Shown here in pieces: positions 17,611-25,711 of a stretch of 64,000 nt of DNA. The stretch comes from Oceanobacillus halophilus. GTDB taxonomy: Bacteria; Bacillota; Bacilli; Bacillales; Amphibacillaceae. The stretch is taken from contig NZ_RBZP01000002.1 in NCBI RefSeq assembly GCF_003628505.1, forward strand, positions 372,001-436,000. The letters run 5' to 3'. The position numbers and the translations under genes are program-made. Below the pieces are notes generated by a model. That model worked only from the letters and a program-made list of their open reading frames with translations. It was not told the origin of the DNA and ran no database searches. Each line of letters starts with the position of its first letter. Within the stretch, counting starts at the first letter, position 1.

Positions 17611-18147
17611 TTATTTTTTATCTTCTATTACAACAAATGAGGGTTTTTTAGAAGCAATATTTTTAATTAATAAAAACACCATTTCTATTAATACTAAAGA
17701 GAAACTGATTGGAACTAACAATATAACTGGCCATAATGGATAATTCGTTCCACCAGCGGTAAAAGCAAGGCCACTGTCTACTGAGGTTAAAAAATACTGA
17801 AATCCATAAAAGATTAATAGTAACATTAAGACAATTTCCAAAATTATTAGGCATATCGAAACAAATAATTGAAATTTTATGTTTTTACTTTTTCCTATTA
17901 TAAAGTCGATTCTTGGCATCATTCCTTTTTCAAAAGCAAATGCCATTGCTGGAAACACAATTAACGGCATAAAGTAATTAGATGTAATTTCATAGGCATA
18001 AAGTGATATAGAACCTTCAATGTTTCTAAAAAGTACATCTAAGCAGATATAGAACATCATTATAAAAACGGCAAATCCGCTTACTAACATGCCCAACTTC
18101 TTAATATAAATGAAAAATTGATATATTTTACTAAAGTTATCGGACAA
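17611..18147 (-). CDS. TRAP transporter small permease (DctQ-type), system 1
   Basis: The 178-residue membrane protein has four hydrophobic segments (about 15-37, 50-70, 92-112 and 133-155), as expected for a TRAP DctQ subunit. It includes the typical SGLAFTAGGTNYPLW loop before the last helix. It forms the membrane complex with the DctM subunit encoded just upstream (16-base gap). TTG at 18147 is used, with GGGGG seven bases before it. The ligase gene follows. Confidence 0.85.
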   Translation of the reverse strand: MSDNFSKIYQFFIYIKKLGMLVSGFAVFIMMFYICLDVLFRNIEGSISLYAYEITSNYFMPLIVFPAMAFAFEKGMMPRIDFIIGKSKNIKFQLFVSICLIILEIVLMLLLIFYGFQYFLTSVDSGLAFTAGGTNYPLWPVILLVPISFSLVLIEMVFLLIKNIASKKPSFVVIEDKK

Positions 18148-18163
18148 TTGTTATCCCCCTTTG

Positions 18164-19468
18164 TTACATTTGACTTGGCAAATAGGTTATTATTCCTGGA
18201 AAAGCAATTGCAAGACCAATAACAACTAATGCAATAAGCAATGAATAAAGTAACGTATATTTAAAGATCTTTTCACTAGATATTCGTGATACACCCGCAA
18301 CAGCATAAACACTCAATCCTACTGGTGGAGTTAATAGTCCAATCGTACATAAGATCCCTACGACTACACCAAACCAAATCTTATCAACACCCATTTCTAC
18401 TATAAGAGGTAAAACAATCGGTGCTGTCATAATAATGACTGCTGCTCCTTCAATAAACATGAATAAGAGGAAGTATATAATACTTAAAATGATTAGTATC
18501 AGTATTGGATATTCAATTAAGGTACTTAGCAATTCAATTATTTTTCTTGGCAATAGGGAAACAGAAACAAATCTTCCAAATATCTGTGCACCAATCATTA
18601 TCATTAAAATCATAGACGTTAGCTTAACAGTATCTGCAAAAGAATCAGATAGTGTTTTCATATTTACTTTTCCGAGAATCAGTGCAACAATAAAGCTTGA
18701 TAGCGCACCAACTGCACCTGCCTCTGTTGGAGTGAAAATCCCAGCAAAAATTCCATAAAACACTATAAATACAATTAAACCTGTCAATGTTAAAGCGATA
18801 ATGGATCGAGAAATTGGTAGCTCCTCTTTTGTAAACGCAACCTCTTCGTTTTTCTTTTTATTGTTTTTTTGTAACAAAAACAACATTATTACAATAATGG
18901 TTAGCATCATAACAATCCCAGGAACTACTGAACCAATAAACATTGCACCTATTGGTGTTTCAGTTGCTACACCCCATAAAATCAAAATAATGCTAGGGGG
19001 GATAACTGCTGACAGTGACCCCGCCACTGCCGCAGTTGCTCCTGCTAACCCATCGTTATATCCTCTCTTTACAAGCTGAGGTACAGATACCTGTCCAAAT
19101 GCCCCAGCTGATGCATTAGAGGATCCAGATACAGCCCCCAGCATTCCACCAGCTAATACAGTTAATATCCCTAATATTCCACTTCGACCTCTTGAAATAT
19201 TGTATACAAAACTGTATAAATCCTCGACAACTCCAGCCCTTACTATAAATTGAGCCATTAATACGTATAATGGTACTGTGGTCAATGAATAACTAGCTGT
19301 TCGAATAAATGGATCTGATTGAAGAAAATTAACAATATACCCAGGTCCTTCAAGTAAAACTAAACCTAATATCCCTACAAATAGTAATATAGAGTGTATA
19401 TACATACCGAACAGCAAAAGTAGAAATATTAGAATAAAAAGAATAATAAACAGTGTCTCAATAGTCAT
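18164..19468 (-). CDS. TRAP transporter large permease (DctM-type), system 1
   Basis: This 434-residue protein is hydrophobic throughout, with about 12 membrane segments. It contains DctM family motifs such as AGGMLGAVSGSSNASAGAFG and LAGATAAVAGSLSAVIPPS, FAGIFTPTEAGAVGALSSF and GLLTPPVGLSVYAVAG. DctM is the sodium-coupled transport subunit. It is encoded between the binding protein and DctQ, which is the usual order for one TRAP system. The transported compound is presumably the acid activated by the neighbouring ligases. Confidence 0.92.
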   Translation of the reverse strand: MTIETLFIILFILIFLLLLFGMYIHSILLFVGILGLVLLEGPGYIVNFLQSDPFIRTASYSLTTVPLYVLMAQFIVRAGVVEDLYSFVYNISRGRSGILGILTVLAGGMLGAVSGSSNASAGAFGQVSVPQLVKRGYNDGLAGATAAVAGSLSAVIPPSIILILWGVATETPIGAMFIGSVVPGIVMMLTIIVIMLFLLQKNNKKKNEEVAFTKEELPISRSIIALTLTGLIVFIVFYGIFAGIFTPTEAGAVGALSSFIVALILGKVNMKTLSDSFADTVKLTSMILMIMIGAQIFGRFVSVSLLPRKIIELLSTLIEYPILILIILSIIYFLLFMFIEGAAVIIMTAPIVLPLIVEMGVDKIWFGVVVGILCTIGLLTPPVGLSVYAVAGVSRISSEKIFKYTLLYSLLIALVVIGLAIAFPGIITYLPSQM

Positions 19469-19506
19469 GGATTCACCTCACACACCCCATTAGTTTATAG
19501 ATTCAA

Positions 19507-20661
19507 TTACTCAAGCTCCATCATAGAATCAAAGACTTCTCCACCATTTTTTATTATTAAGTCTCTCCATAATATTGCTGTCTCTAGTCCAGGAAGACCT
19601 TCTGATTCTTTTGATTCAATCCAAATTTCCCATGTTCTTAATGACGCTTGTTCGATTAAATCTTTTGCATCTTGATCTAATTCGTCATATGGAGTAAATT
19701 GAATTCCATCAGCTTTTGCTTGTTCTACAGATTCATCAAATGCATCCCGTTTAACAGTGCTTTCAGCTAATTCATAAGCTGCATCTTCCATTACTTTCTG
19801 AATATCCTCTGGTAATCCATCCCATTTTTCTTCTGTCATTAGCCATACTAACGGGAAATGACCAATACTTAATCCTTCTATAGAATTAGTCAACATTTCA
19901 TCAAACCCATATGGTTTGTAGTCAACAACTGAACGAACTGTTCCATCTAATGCTCCTCTACTCAATGCTTCAAATTCCTCACTCCAAGGCATTGATACCG
20001 AACTAGAACCTAGTTCTTGAACAAAAATCTCATGGGCACGTCCGCCTGTTCTCAACTGTAAATTTTGTAGACTTTCAGCAGTTTTCAATTCTTGATCAAC
20101 TGCTCCAATAGTATATTGTGATACTGGTTGAACAGGAAGTGCTTTCATACCATGTTGACCGTATTCTAAATCTGTAAATGTCTTTCCATCTTGTAGTTCT
20201 ACATCACTACTAATTAAGTCTGCAAATGCTTTAGCTGCAATTAATGCGTCAGAACTTTTTAATGGTAACATTGCAACATCTGATAATGGATATAAATCTG
20301 GATTGTAAGTTGGCAAAATTGGAGCTGCTACATCAATTGTGCCGTCTTGTAATGCACGTATTTCTTCCCCCATAGGAACTAATTCTTCAGAGAAGAAGGC
20401 ATCGAAGGTCACCTTTGTTTCATCTTCTACTGTCTCCATCCAAGGTGTAGTAAATGCTAGAGTATTCGCATCTTCACCACTAAGTCCAGCATTTAATCTC
20501 AAGTTAATTGCTTCTTCGCTATCACTTCCACTATCATTTGAACTTTCACTATCATTTGATCCATTACCCTCAGATGTTGTTGATCCTGTTTCATTTGAAA
20601 CACAAGCAGTTACTACTAGTGCTAGTAGTAACACCGAGACTAGCATTAAAACCTTTTTCAT
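19507..20661 (-). CDS. TRAP substrate-binding lipoprotein (DctP-type), system 1
   Basis: The 384-residue protein starts with a lipoprotein signal (MKKVLMLVSVLLLALVVTAC, lipid anchor Cys20). A Ser/Asp/Glu-rich linker of about 30 residues follows, and then a DctP fold with the conserved SLQNLQLRTGGRAHE and DGTVRSVVDYKPYG regions. The Arg in the LRTGG segment is the usual carboxylate ligand of DctP proteins, so an organic acid is expected. It sits on the outer face of the membrane. GGGGG precedes the ATG. It is the first gene of the DctPMQ set. Confidence 0.9.
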   Translation of the reverse strand: MKKVLMLVSVLLLALVVTACVSNETGSTTSEGNGSNDSESSNDSGSDSEEAINLRLNAGLSGEDANTLAFTTPWMETVEDETKVTFDAFFSEELVPMGEEIRALQDGTIDVAAPILPTYNPDLYPLSDVAMLPLKSSDALIAAKAFADLISSDVELQDGKTFTDLEYGQHGMKALPVQPVSQYTIGAVDQELKTAESLQNLQLRTGGRAHEIFVQELGSSSVSMPWSEEFEALSRGALDGTVRSVVDYKPYGFDEMLTNSIEGLSIGHFPLVWLMTEEKWDGLPEDIQKVMEDAAYELAESTVKRDAFDESVEQAKADGIQFTPYDELDQDAKDLIEQASLRTWEIWIESKESEGLPGLETAILWRDLIIKNGGEVFDSMMELE

Positions 20662-20700
20662 TTTATTTCCCCCTTGTTTTTGAAATAATTATATTATTTA

Positions 20701-20727
20701 TTAATTATCTAAATTTCAGATAATTAA
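20701..20727. other. Perfect AT-rich inverted repeat upstream of the TRAP binding-protein gene
   Basis: TTAATTATCT (20701-20710) and AGATAATTAA (20718-20727) are exact complements around a seven-base loop. The repeat lies 40 bases upstream of the binding-protein start. It has no T-run, so an operator is as likely as a terminator. The half-site AATTATCTGAA recurs near 24966 in front of the alcohol dehydrogenase. Confidence 0.5.
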
Positions 20728-20744
20728 ATCCGCAATTTACCTTT

Positions 20745-20957
20745 TTACTCCACAACTACAATTACATCACCTTCATTGACAAAGTCACCTTCATTTACCT
20801 TTATATCAACAACGGTTCCACTAAACTCCGACTCAATTGGAATTTCCATTTTCATAGATTCCAAAATAGCTACCTCTTGTAAATCATTTACACTGTCACC
20901 AACACTCACTAAGATTTTCCATACATTACCAGTGATATTAGATGTTATCTGTTTCAT
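20745..20957 (-). CDS. Biotin carboxyl carrier protein, stand-alone biotinyl domain
   Basis: This 70-residue single-domain protein has the biotinyl fold with ILESMKMEIPIES; Lys36 of ESMKM is the biotin attachment site. It is the minimal carrier of acyl-CoA carboxylases and would move carboxybiotin between the BC at 7955 and the carboxyltransferases at 9351 and 14254. GGGAGG lies ahead of the ATG. Its distance of about 11 kb from the BC gene, beyond a TRAP operon, is unusual for a functional set. A lipoyl domain is unlikely because the motif is MKM. Confidence 0.92.
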   Translation of the reverse strand: MKQITSNITGNVWKILVSVGDSVNDLQEVAILESMKMEIPIESEFSGTVVDIKVNEGDFVNEGDVIVVVE

Positions 20958-21068
20958 TTATTTTTTCCTCCCATATTTAGTTTTATATTTTTAATAATAA
21001 AATTTCTTTTAATACTGTTAACGAAACTATTCACTAAAACAATATAAACTAAAGGATATTCTCTTCAA

Positions 21069-21455
21069 TTACTTAAATAATTGAAAGATTATCTTAGATT
21101 TTACTACCGTTTCTCCCTTTTGATTCACAGCAGATATCTGATAATAATATTCAGAATCTACTACCTTTACTAATTCTGGAGTAATTGTTATAACGTCATC
21201 CACATAAACCATCCCGGTAAAGCGGGTTGAAAAAGATTTTATAAATCCCTGTTCTAGAAATGGGGAAATTAACCTTGAAACTTTTGCCATGGTTAACATT
21301 CCATGAGCAATTACACCTTTCAAACCAGCCTCTTTAGCCTCTTCATCAATGGTATGGATAGGATTATAGTCACCTGAAGCCCCCGCATATTTTATCAATT
21401 CAAGTCTAGTTACTGGCTTCATAACCAATGGTGATAATTCAGAAAGATTCTTCAT
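21069..21455 (-). CDS. MaoC-like hydratase (R-specific enoyl-CoA hydratase), C-terminal-type subunit
   Basis: The 128-residue hot-dog protein contains ASGDYNPIHTIDEEAKEAG and IAHGMLTMAKVSRL. This is the hydratase-2 motif with catalytic Asp and His of the GDYNPIH loop. It overlaps the upstream gene by four bases (ATGA type) and probably forms a heterodimer with it, as HadAB-like and steroid ChsH1/H2-type hydratases do. It would hydrate a 2-enoyl-CoA to (R)-3-hydroxyacyl-CoA. The paired SDR genes upstream could oxidise that alcohol. Confidence 0.88.
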   Translation of the reverse strand: MKNLSELSPLVMKPVTRLELIKYAGASGDYNPIHTIDEEAKEAGLKGVIAHGMLTMAKVSRLISPFLEQGFIKSFSTRFTGMVYVDDVITITPELVKVVDSEYYYQISAVNQKGETVVKSKIIFQLFK

Positions 21456-21904
21456 ACTTCCATCACCTTTCTTACTGCTTCTGTAATAATAAGAACTTCT
21501 GTGATTTTAAATAAATGATTATCTTCTAAATCCTCTCCAATCTTATTTCTTGATAGAAATGACAAGGTACCATTTCTTCCTTCCTTTTCATAAAAGTTTT
21601 CTACTATTGTATAACACTTAATCTTTTCCCCAACTTTAAGTGGTCTACTATACTCAAAAATTTGCTCACCATGTATTAGACCTTTAGATGGTACGATTAA
21701 CCCTTCAATTTCACCATAATCAAGTGTTTGAGTATAAGTAGGGGGTACTATATTCTCATTAAAACTTGAACTGTTACCAAACTCTTCATCTATAAACAAA
21801 GGGTTTTTATCACCAATAGATTCTGCAAATTTCTTTATAGCTCCTCTTTCAAGCGTATTTAACACTGGATTTGACGTTTTTCCAATAAATTTTTTATACA
21901 ACAT
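21452..21904 (-). CDS. MaoC-family N-terminal-type (FAS1-like) dehydratase subunit
   Basis: The 150-residue protein resembles HadA/Rv0636-like MaoC N-terminal domains, with AIKKFAESIGDKNPLFIDEE, VPPTYTQTLDYGEI and LIHGEQIFEYSRPLKVGE. The catalytic loop of its partner (GDYNPIH) is degenerate here, so it is the non-catalytic, substrate-binding half of a two-subunit hydratase. It overlaps the next gene by four bases. The start is ATG 21904 after AGGGAGG. Confidence 0.85.
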   Translation of the reverse strand: MLYKKFIGKTSNPVLNTLERGAIKKFAESIGDKNPLFIDEEFGNSSSFNENIVPPTYTQTLDYGEIEGLIVPSKGLIHGEQIFEYSRPLKVGEKIKCYTIVENFYEKEGRNGTLSFLSRNKIGEDLEDNHLFKITEVLIITEAVRKVMEV

Positions 21905-21929
21905 GATTTCCCTCCCTATACGGTTCTAG

Positions 21930-22691
21930 CTAAACAGTAGGTCCTCCAGCGACATAGAGCACTTGGCCATTAATAAAGGATGAATCCTCATCAGCTAAAA
22001 ATGAGACTGCATTTGCAATATCTTTTGGATTCCCACTTCTTTGGACTGGAATGTCTTGAACTAATAATTTTCTATATTCTTCAAAAGAAAGTCCCATTCT
22101 TTCTGCTGTTGCCTTTGTCATATCTGTTTCAATAAAACCAGGTGCAATTGCGTTTGAAGTGATACCAAATTTCCCTAATTCAATTGCTAGAGTTTTAGTA
22201 AATCCTTGTAGACCTGCTTTTGCTGTTGCATAGTTTGCCTGTCCTCTATTTCCGAGAGCTGAGACGGAAGAAATGTTTATAATTCTACCAAAATTATTAT
22301 CCACCATATGCTTTTGAGCAGCACGACTCATATTAAATGCACCATTTAAGTGTACGGACATAACAGAATCCCAATCACTATCAGTCATTTTAAACAGCAT
22401 ATTATCTCGGGTAATACCCGCATTATTTATAAGAATATCTAATTTACCAAACTCCTTAACAACATTATTAATCGCATTATTTGCATCTTCACCAGAAGAA
22501 ACGTCTGTTTTATAAGTTACTATTGAATTTTCAAATCTAGCAAGGGCCTCTTTACAATTCGCTAATTCTTCTTCATTGATGTCAAGTATAGCTACTTTAG
22601 CACCATCTGCTAATAAAGTCTTTACGATTTCCAAACCAATTCCCCTACTACCACCAGTTACAATTGCAGTTTTATTTTCAAATCTTGACAT
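21930..22691 (-). CDS. SDR-family 3-oxoacyl reductase (FabG-like)
   Basis: The 253-residue classical SDR has TGGSRGIG at about 12-19, NNAGITRDNM, the active-site Ser in INISSVSALG, YATAKAGLQGFT (Tyr/Lys pair) and the C-terminal INGQVLYVAGG. It uses NAD(P)(H) to interconvert 3-hydroxyacyl and 3-oxoacyl thioesters. Being next to the MaoC pair, it probably works on (R)-3-hydroxyacyl-CoA. FabG of fatty-acid synthesis is the close relative; the setting argues for a catabolic paralogue. Confidence 0.88.
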   Translation of the reverse strand: MSRFENKTAIVTGGSRGIGLEIVKTLLADGAKVAILDINEEELANCKEALARFENSIVTYKTDVSSGEDANNAINNVVKEFGKLDILINNAGITRDNMLFKMTDSDWDSVMSVHLNGAFNMSRAAQKHMVDNNFGRIINISSVSALGNRGQANYATAKAGLQGFTKTLAIELGKFGITSNAIAPGFIETDMTKATAERMGLSFEEYRKLLVQDIPVQRSGNPKDIANAVSFLADEDSSFINGQVLYVAGGPTV

Positions 22692-22747
22692 TAGTATCCT
22701 CTCCTAACTTTTTTGTTATTGATAAAGATCTTAAATATTGAACTCCA

Positions 22748-23512
22748 CTAACTTACTGCCTCTCCACCATCAATAGTTAATACTTGACCAGTCATATAAT
22801 CAGATGCTTCAGATCCCAAGTACACTATCAAAGGTCCTATTTCTCTTGGATCTCCAATTCGTCTTAAAGGAATTCTTTTTATAATCTTATCTGCAATTTC
22901 CGAGTTATTATCAAAAACTTCCTCATTCATAGATGTTTTAAAATAACCTGGACAAATGACGTTGACATTTACTTTGTATCTTGCCCATTCTGTAGCTAGC
23001 ATTCTAGTAAATTGGATTACGCCACCTTTACTTGTACCATATGCGACTAAACCAGGGGTACCAATTAATCCATCATACGATCCAATATTTATTATTTTCC
23101 CGTTTTTCTGAGATATCATAATAGTTCCGATTTCTCTGGTCAGCTTCATTAACCCTGTTAAATTTGTATTTATTATTCTATCTATTTCTTCATCACTTGT
23201 TTTAATATAATGCTTATCAATAACAATACCTGCATTGTTCACGAGGATATCTAATTTCCCGTTATTATTTATTAGATAATCTTTTAGTTGAGATATTTGA
23301 TTAGAATCTGTTACGTCACATACGTAGCTTTTAATCTTGGTACTATATGCACAGAGTTCTTTAACTGTCTCTTCTAATGTTTGTTTATTGCGCCCTGTTA
23401 TAATAACTTCAGCATTAGATTGTAATAATGCTATTGCAGCAGCTTTTCCCAATCCCCTGCTTCCTCCAGTAACTAAAGCTACCTTTCCTTGTAAATTAAA
23501 CGCTTCTAACAT
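22748..23512 (-). CDS. SDR-family oxidoreductase
   Basis: The roughly 254-residue classical SDR has TGGSRGLGKAAA, NNAGIVIDKHY, GSYDGLIGTPGLVAYGTSKGG (catalytic Tyr/Lys) and MTGQVLTIDGG. It resembles gluconate 5-dehydrogenase/2-deoxygluconate dehydrogenase and 3-oxoacyl reductase types. The ATG at 23512 is preferred, since GAAGGAG lies six bases upstream; an earlier ATG at 23527 would include that site. It lies between the FabG-like SDR and the alcohol dehydrogenase. The substrate cannot be told from sequence. Confidence 0.85.
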   Translation of the reverse strand: MLEAFNLQGKVALVTGGSRGLGKAAAIALLQSNAEVIITGRNKQTLEETVKELCAYSTKIKSYVCDVTDSNQISQLKDYLINNNGKLDILVNNAGIVIDKHYIKTSDEEIDRIINTNLTGLMKLTREIGTIMISQKNGKIINIGSYDGLIGTPGLVAYGTSKGGVIQFTRMLATEWARYKVNVNVICPGYFKTSMNEEVFDNNSEIADKIIKRIPLRRIGDPREIGPLIVYLGSEASDYMTGQVLTIDGGEAVS

Positions 23513-23576
23513 ATAAGACTCCTTCATTAACTTATTTTCTAAAATTTATATTTCACTGAACTCTAACAACACTGAA

Positions 23577-24701
23577 CTAAAAAGTGATAATGATTCTTGA
23601 AAAATCTCCTGATGCTAATTGATCAAAACCTTCATTTATTTCATCAAGGCTTATCGTCCTAGCTAATAATTTATCAACTGGAAGTCTCCCTTGACTATAT
23701 AATTTAATAAATCTAGGAATATCTCTATCAGGGACACAACTACCTACATATGACCCTTTTAATGTTTTTTCATCGGCAGTTAATGTTACATAAGGGAAGG
23801 AGAATTTATGTTCTGGATGTGGTAATCCTGTCGTAACAGTTGTTCCTCCACGCTTAGTAATGGCATATGCCACTTCCAAAGCAGGCACTACTCCAGCAGT
23901 TTCAAAGACATTATCTAATCCACCGCCAGTTGCAACTCGAATCTGCTCTATCACATCTGAGTCTTTGGAATTAAAAACATCTGTTGCTCCCAATTCTAAA
24001 GCCTGTTTTAATTTATTATCATTTACATCAACTGCCACAACACGGCTAGCACCTGCAGCAACGGCTCCTAACATTGCACTTAAACCAATACCCCCAAGAC
24101 CTACTATCGCAACAGTACTTCCCATTTTAATATTTGCAGTATTAACAACTGCACCTACACCAGTTATAACTGCACAGCCAAATAGTGCAATTTTTTCAAA
24201 AGGTATATTTTTATCAACTTTAACTAAAGAGTTTCTTGATACAACCACATATTCTGAAAAAGCTGACACACCAACATGATGATTTACTACTTCGTCACCT
24301 TTATGTAGTCGTACTCCACCACTTAGTAATGTGCCTTTATTATTTGTTTCTGCTGCTGGTTCACATAGTGCCGGTCTACCTTCTCTACAAGGGACACAGT
24401 GCCCACAACTCGGCACGAACACACACACTACATGATCTCCTGGGTATAAGTCAGTTACTCCTTCACCAACTTCTGTAACGACTCCTGCAGCTTCGTGTCC
24501 TAATGCCATTGGCAATGGTCTTGGTCTACTACCATTAATAACTGAGAGGTCTGAATGACAAAGGCTAGCTGCTTTAATTTGAACTTGTACTTCTCCATAT
24601 TGAGGTGAATCCAAATCTAAAGTTTCAATCTTAATTGGCTTTGTTTTTTTATATGGCTGAGGTAATCCTAACTCATGTAATACAGCTGATTTTACTTTCA
24701 T
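23577..24701 (-). CDS. Zinc-dependent alcohol dehydrogenase, MDR class
   Basis: This 374-residue protein has the catalytic-zinc segment CHSDLSV, GHEAAGVVTEVGEG and the structural-zinc loop CGHCVPCREGRPALC. Its NAD motif is VGLGGIGLSAMLGAV, with Asp in VVAVDVNDNK indicating NAD preference. It should oxidise a primary or secondary alcohol, possibly a hydroxy acid or ester, to an aldehyde or ketone. GAGGAG precedes the ATG. A clearly decayed second copy lies at 34281-35311. It has its own upstream promoter-like sequence at 24908-24936. Confidence 0.9.
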   Translation of the reverse strand: MKVKSAVLHELGLPQPYKKTKPIKIETLDLDSPQYGEVQVQIKAASLCHSDLSVINGSRPRPLPMALGHEAAGVVTEVGEGVTDLYPGDHVVCVFVPSCGHCVPCREGRPALCEPAAETNNKGTLLSGGVRLHKGDEVVNHHVGVSAFSEYVVVSRNSLVKVDKNIPFEKIALFGCAVITGVGAVVNTANIKMGSTVAIVGLGGIGLSAMLGAVAAGASRVVAVDVNDNKLKQALELGATDVFNSKDSDVIEQIRVATGGGLDNVFETAGVVPALEVAYAITKRGGTTVTTGLPHPEHKFSFPYVTLTADEKTLKGSYVGSCVPDRDIPRFIKLYSQGRLPVDKLLARTISLDEINEGFDQLASGDFSRIIITF

Positions 24702-24719
24702 ATACTATTTCTCCTCTCA

Positions 24720-24898
24720 AAATTATATTTATAGAATATATTAATAAAGCTTAATCCTAAAAGTTTAATATAAGTCTTACGCTTAATAGCATACTTAACT
24801 CCTTCTTTACCTAAATCACTATTTTTAACACAAACATAGCCATAAAGCCACAAAGAAAACGCATTCATTAAACTTGAAATAAGACTATTGTATGACAA
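24720..24898 (-). pseudogene. Remnant of the C-terminal end of an aldehyde dehydrogenase
   Basis: The minus frame reads VKNSDLGKEGVKYAIKRKT. This matches KNSGIGKEGVKYAIEEMT at the end of the aldehyde dehydrogenase at 25712-27157. About 60 residues can be read from an internal ATG, but the rest of the enzyme is missing and the catalytic domain is gone. A small protein may be expressed by chance; I treat it as a relic. Confidence 0.65.
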
Positions 24899-24899
24899 C

Positions 24900-24912
24900 T
24901 TGGATACAATAT
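24900..24912. promoter_or_regulatory. TTGGATACAATAT motif, candidate operator shared with 45879-45891
   Basis: The 13 bases occur identically here and in front of the lyase gene at 44920-45846. The motif overlaps the -10 box of the promoter proposed at 24908-24936, an expected place for a repressor. The GntR proteins in the window are candidate binders; this is inference. Confidence 0.5.
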
Positions 24913-24936
24913 ACCAAATTCACTTTTAATAGTCAA
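24908..24936 (-). promoter_or_regulatory. Sigma-A-type promoter upstream of the alcohol dehydrogenase cluster
   Basis: On the minus strand TTGACT and TATATT are separated by exactly 17 bases. Transcription would start near 24900 and run through the aldehyde-dehydrogenase relic into 23577-24701 and the SDR/MaoC genes. Confidence 0.6.
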
Positions 24937-24985
24937 TACATTAAAAATGTTAAACAAATAAAAAATTATCTGAATTCGGATTATA

Positions 24986-25015
24986 GATAGTTATATTATA
25001 ATGTTATAATCTATC
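24986..25015. promoter_or_regulatory. Imperfect palindrome GATAG...CTATC
   Basis: GATAG and CTATC enclose AT-rich halves around a central ATTATAAT. GGATTATAGATA starts this site and recurs at about 25273 in the same intergenic region. An operator or promoter element is possible; no protein can be named. Confidence 0.3.
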
Positions 25016-25389
25016 AACATTATCAACTAACTATTCAATAACCTAAATTTACTAATAAAACTTCGGTTTGTTAAGTGATTTTACCACACCTTGTTAGAAA
25101 GACTTCTACTATTCCGTCCAATTATTGATTTATCAATCTCTTAATCTACTTCAATCTCATCACCTCTTTATTCCATATCACCAAATTTCCTCATCAAGTG
25201 TATCCTTGCTGCCTACGACTTTCACAAGCGTTAAAGCTATACTGTATATAACGCAGAATATATTAAATGTATAATATGTCTAGGATTATAGATAACTATA
25301 ATTTTCCTCAACAGCAGATAGTTTTTTTCATATTTATCCCATCAAATCCGATGAAAAGTTTCTTTCAATCTTTAAATATACCATTAGAT

Positions 25390-25690
25390 TTTGTCCATCC
25401 TAATTTCATAACATAGATTATTTAAATTCTCGCTCCTATACCTTCGTATTTCCACTGCAAGTTCAGCAGACACTACAACAATGGCAGCATAGGTAAAAAT
25501 GCTCTATAGATATAATCCAATTTTATAACGTGCCCTACTGCTCTATTAAAAGAACTGCTTATGGTTCTCTAACGTTTCCACAGCAAATCCATGCCCATTT
25601 GACTAGTATTTTCTATAGACCAATAATCACTGAACCAAAAATAATCTACTACATATAACTTCGAAAACAACTACTAAAATATCTGCCTTT
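25390..25690 (-). pseudogene. Decayed MmgE/PrpD family gene, N-terminal part
   Basis: Frame-broken minus-strand pieces match the intact MmgE/PrpD protein at 36725-38077. KLYVVDYF matches KLCILDYF; GHGFAVE matches VHDFAVE; NRAVGHVIKLDYIYRA matches NGAASHIVELDDIHKA; and AIVVVSAELAVEI matches ATVVVPAALAVAE. The order is the same in both. Only about the first 100 residues are recognisable. The 3' remainder (25020-25390) shows nothing I could assign. Confidence 0.65.
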
Positions 25691-25711
25691 ATTCTAAAAA
25701 GAACCTAATCT

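Noticed and set aside
24698-24898. 66-codon minus reading frame as a separate small gene
   Set aside because: It is the tail of an aldehyde dehydrogenase without the rest of the enzyme, so it is a relic.
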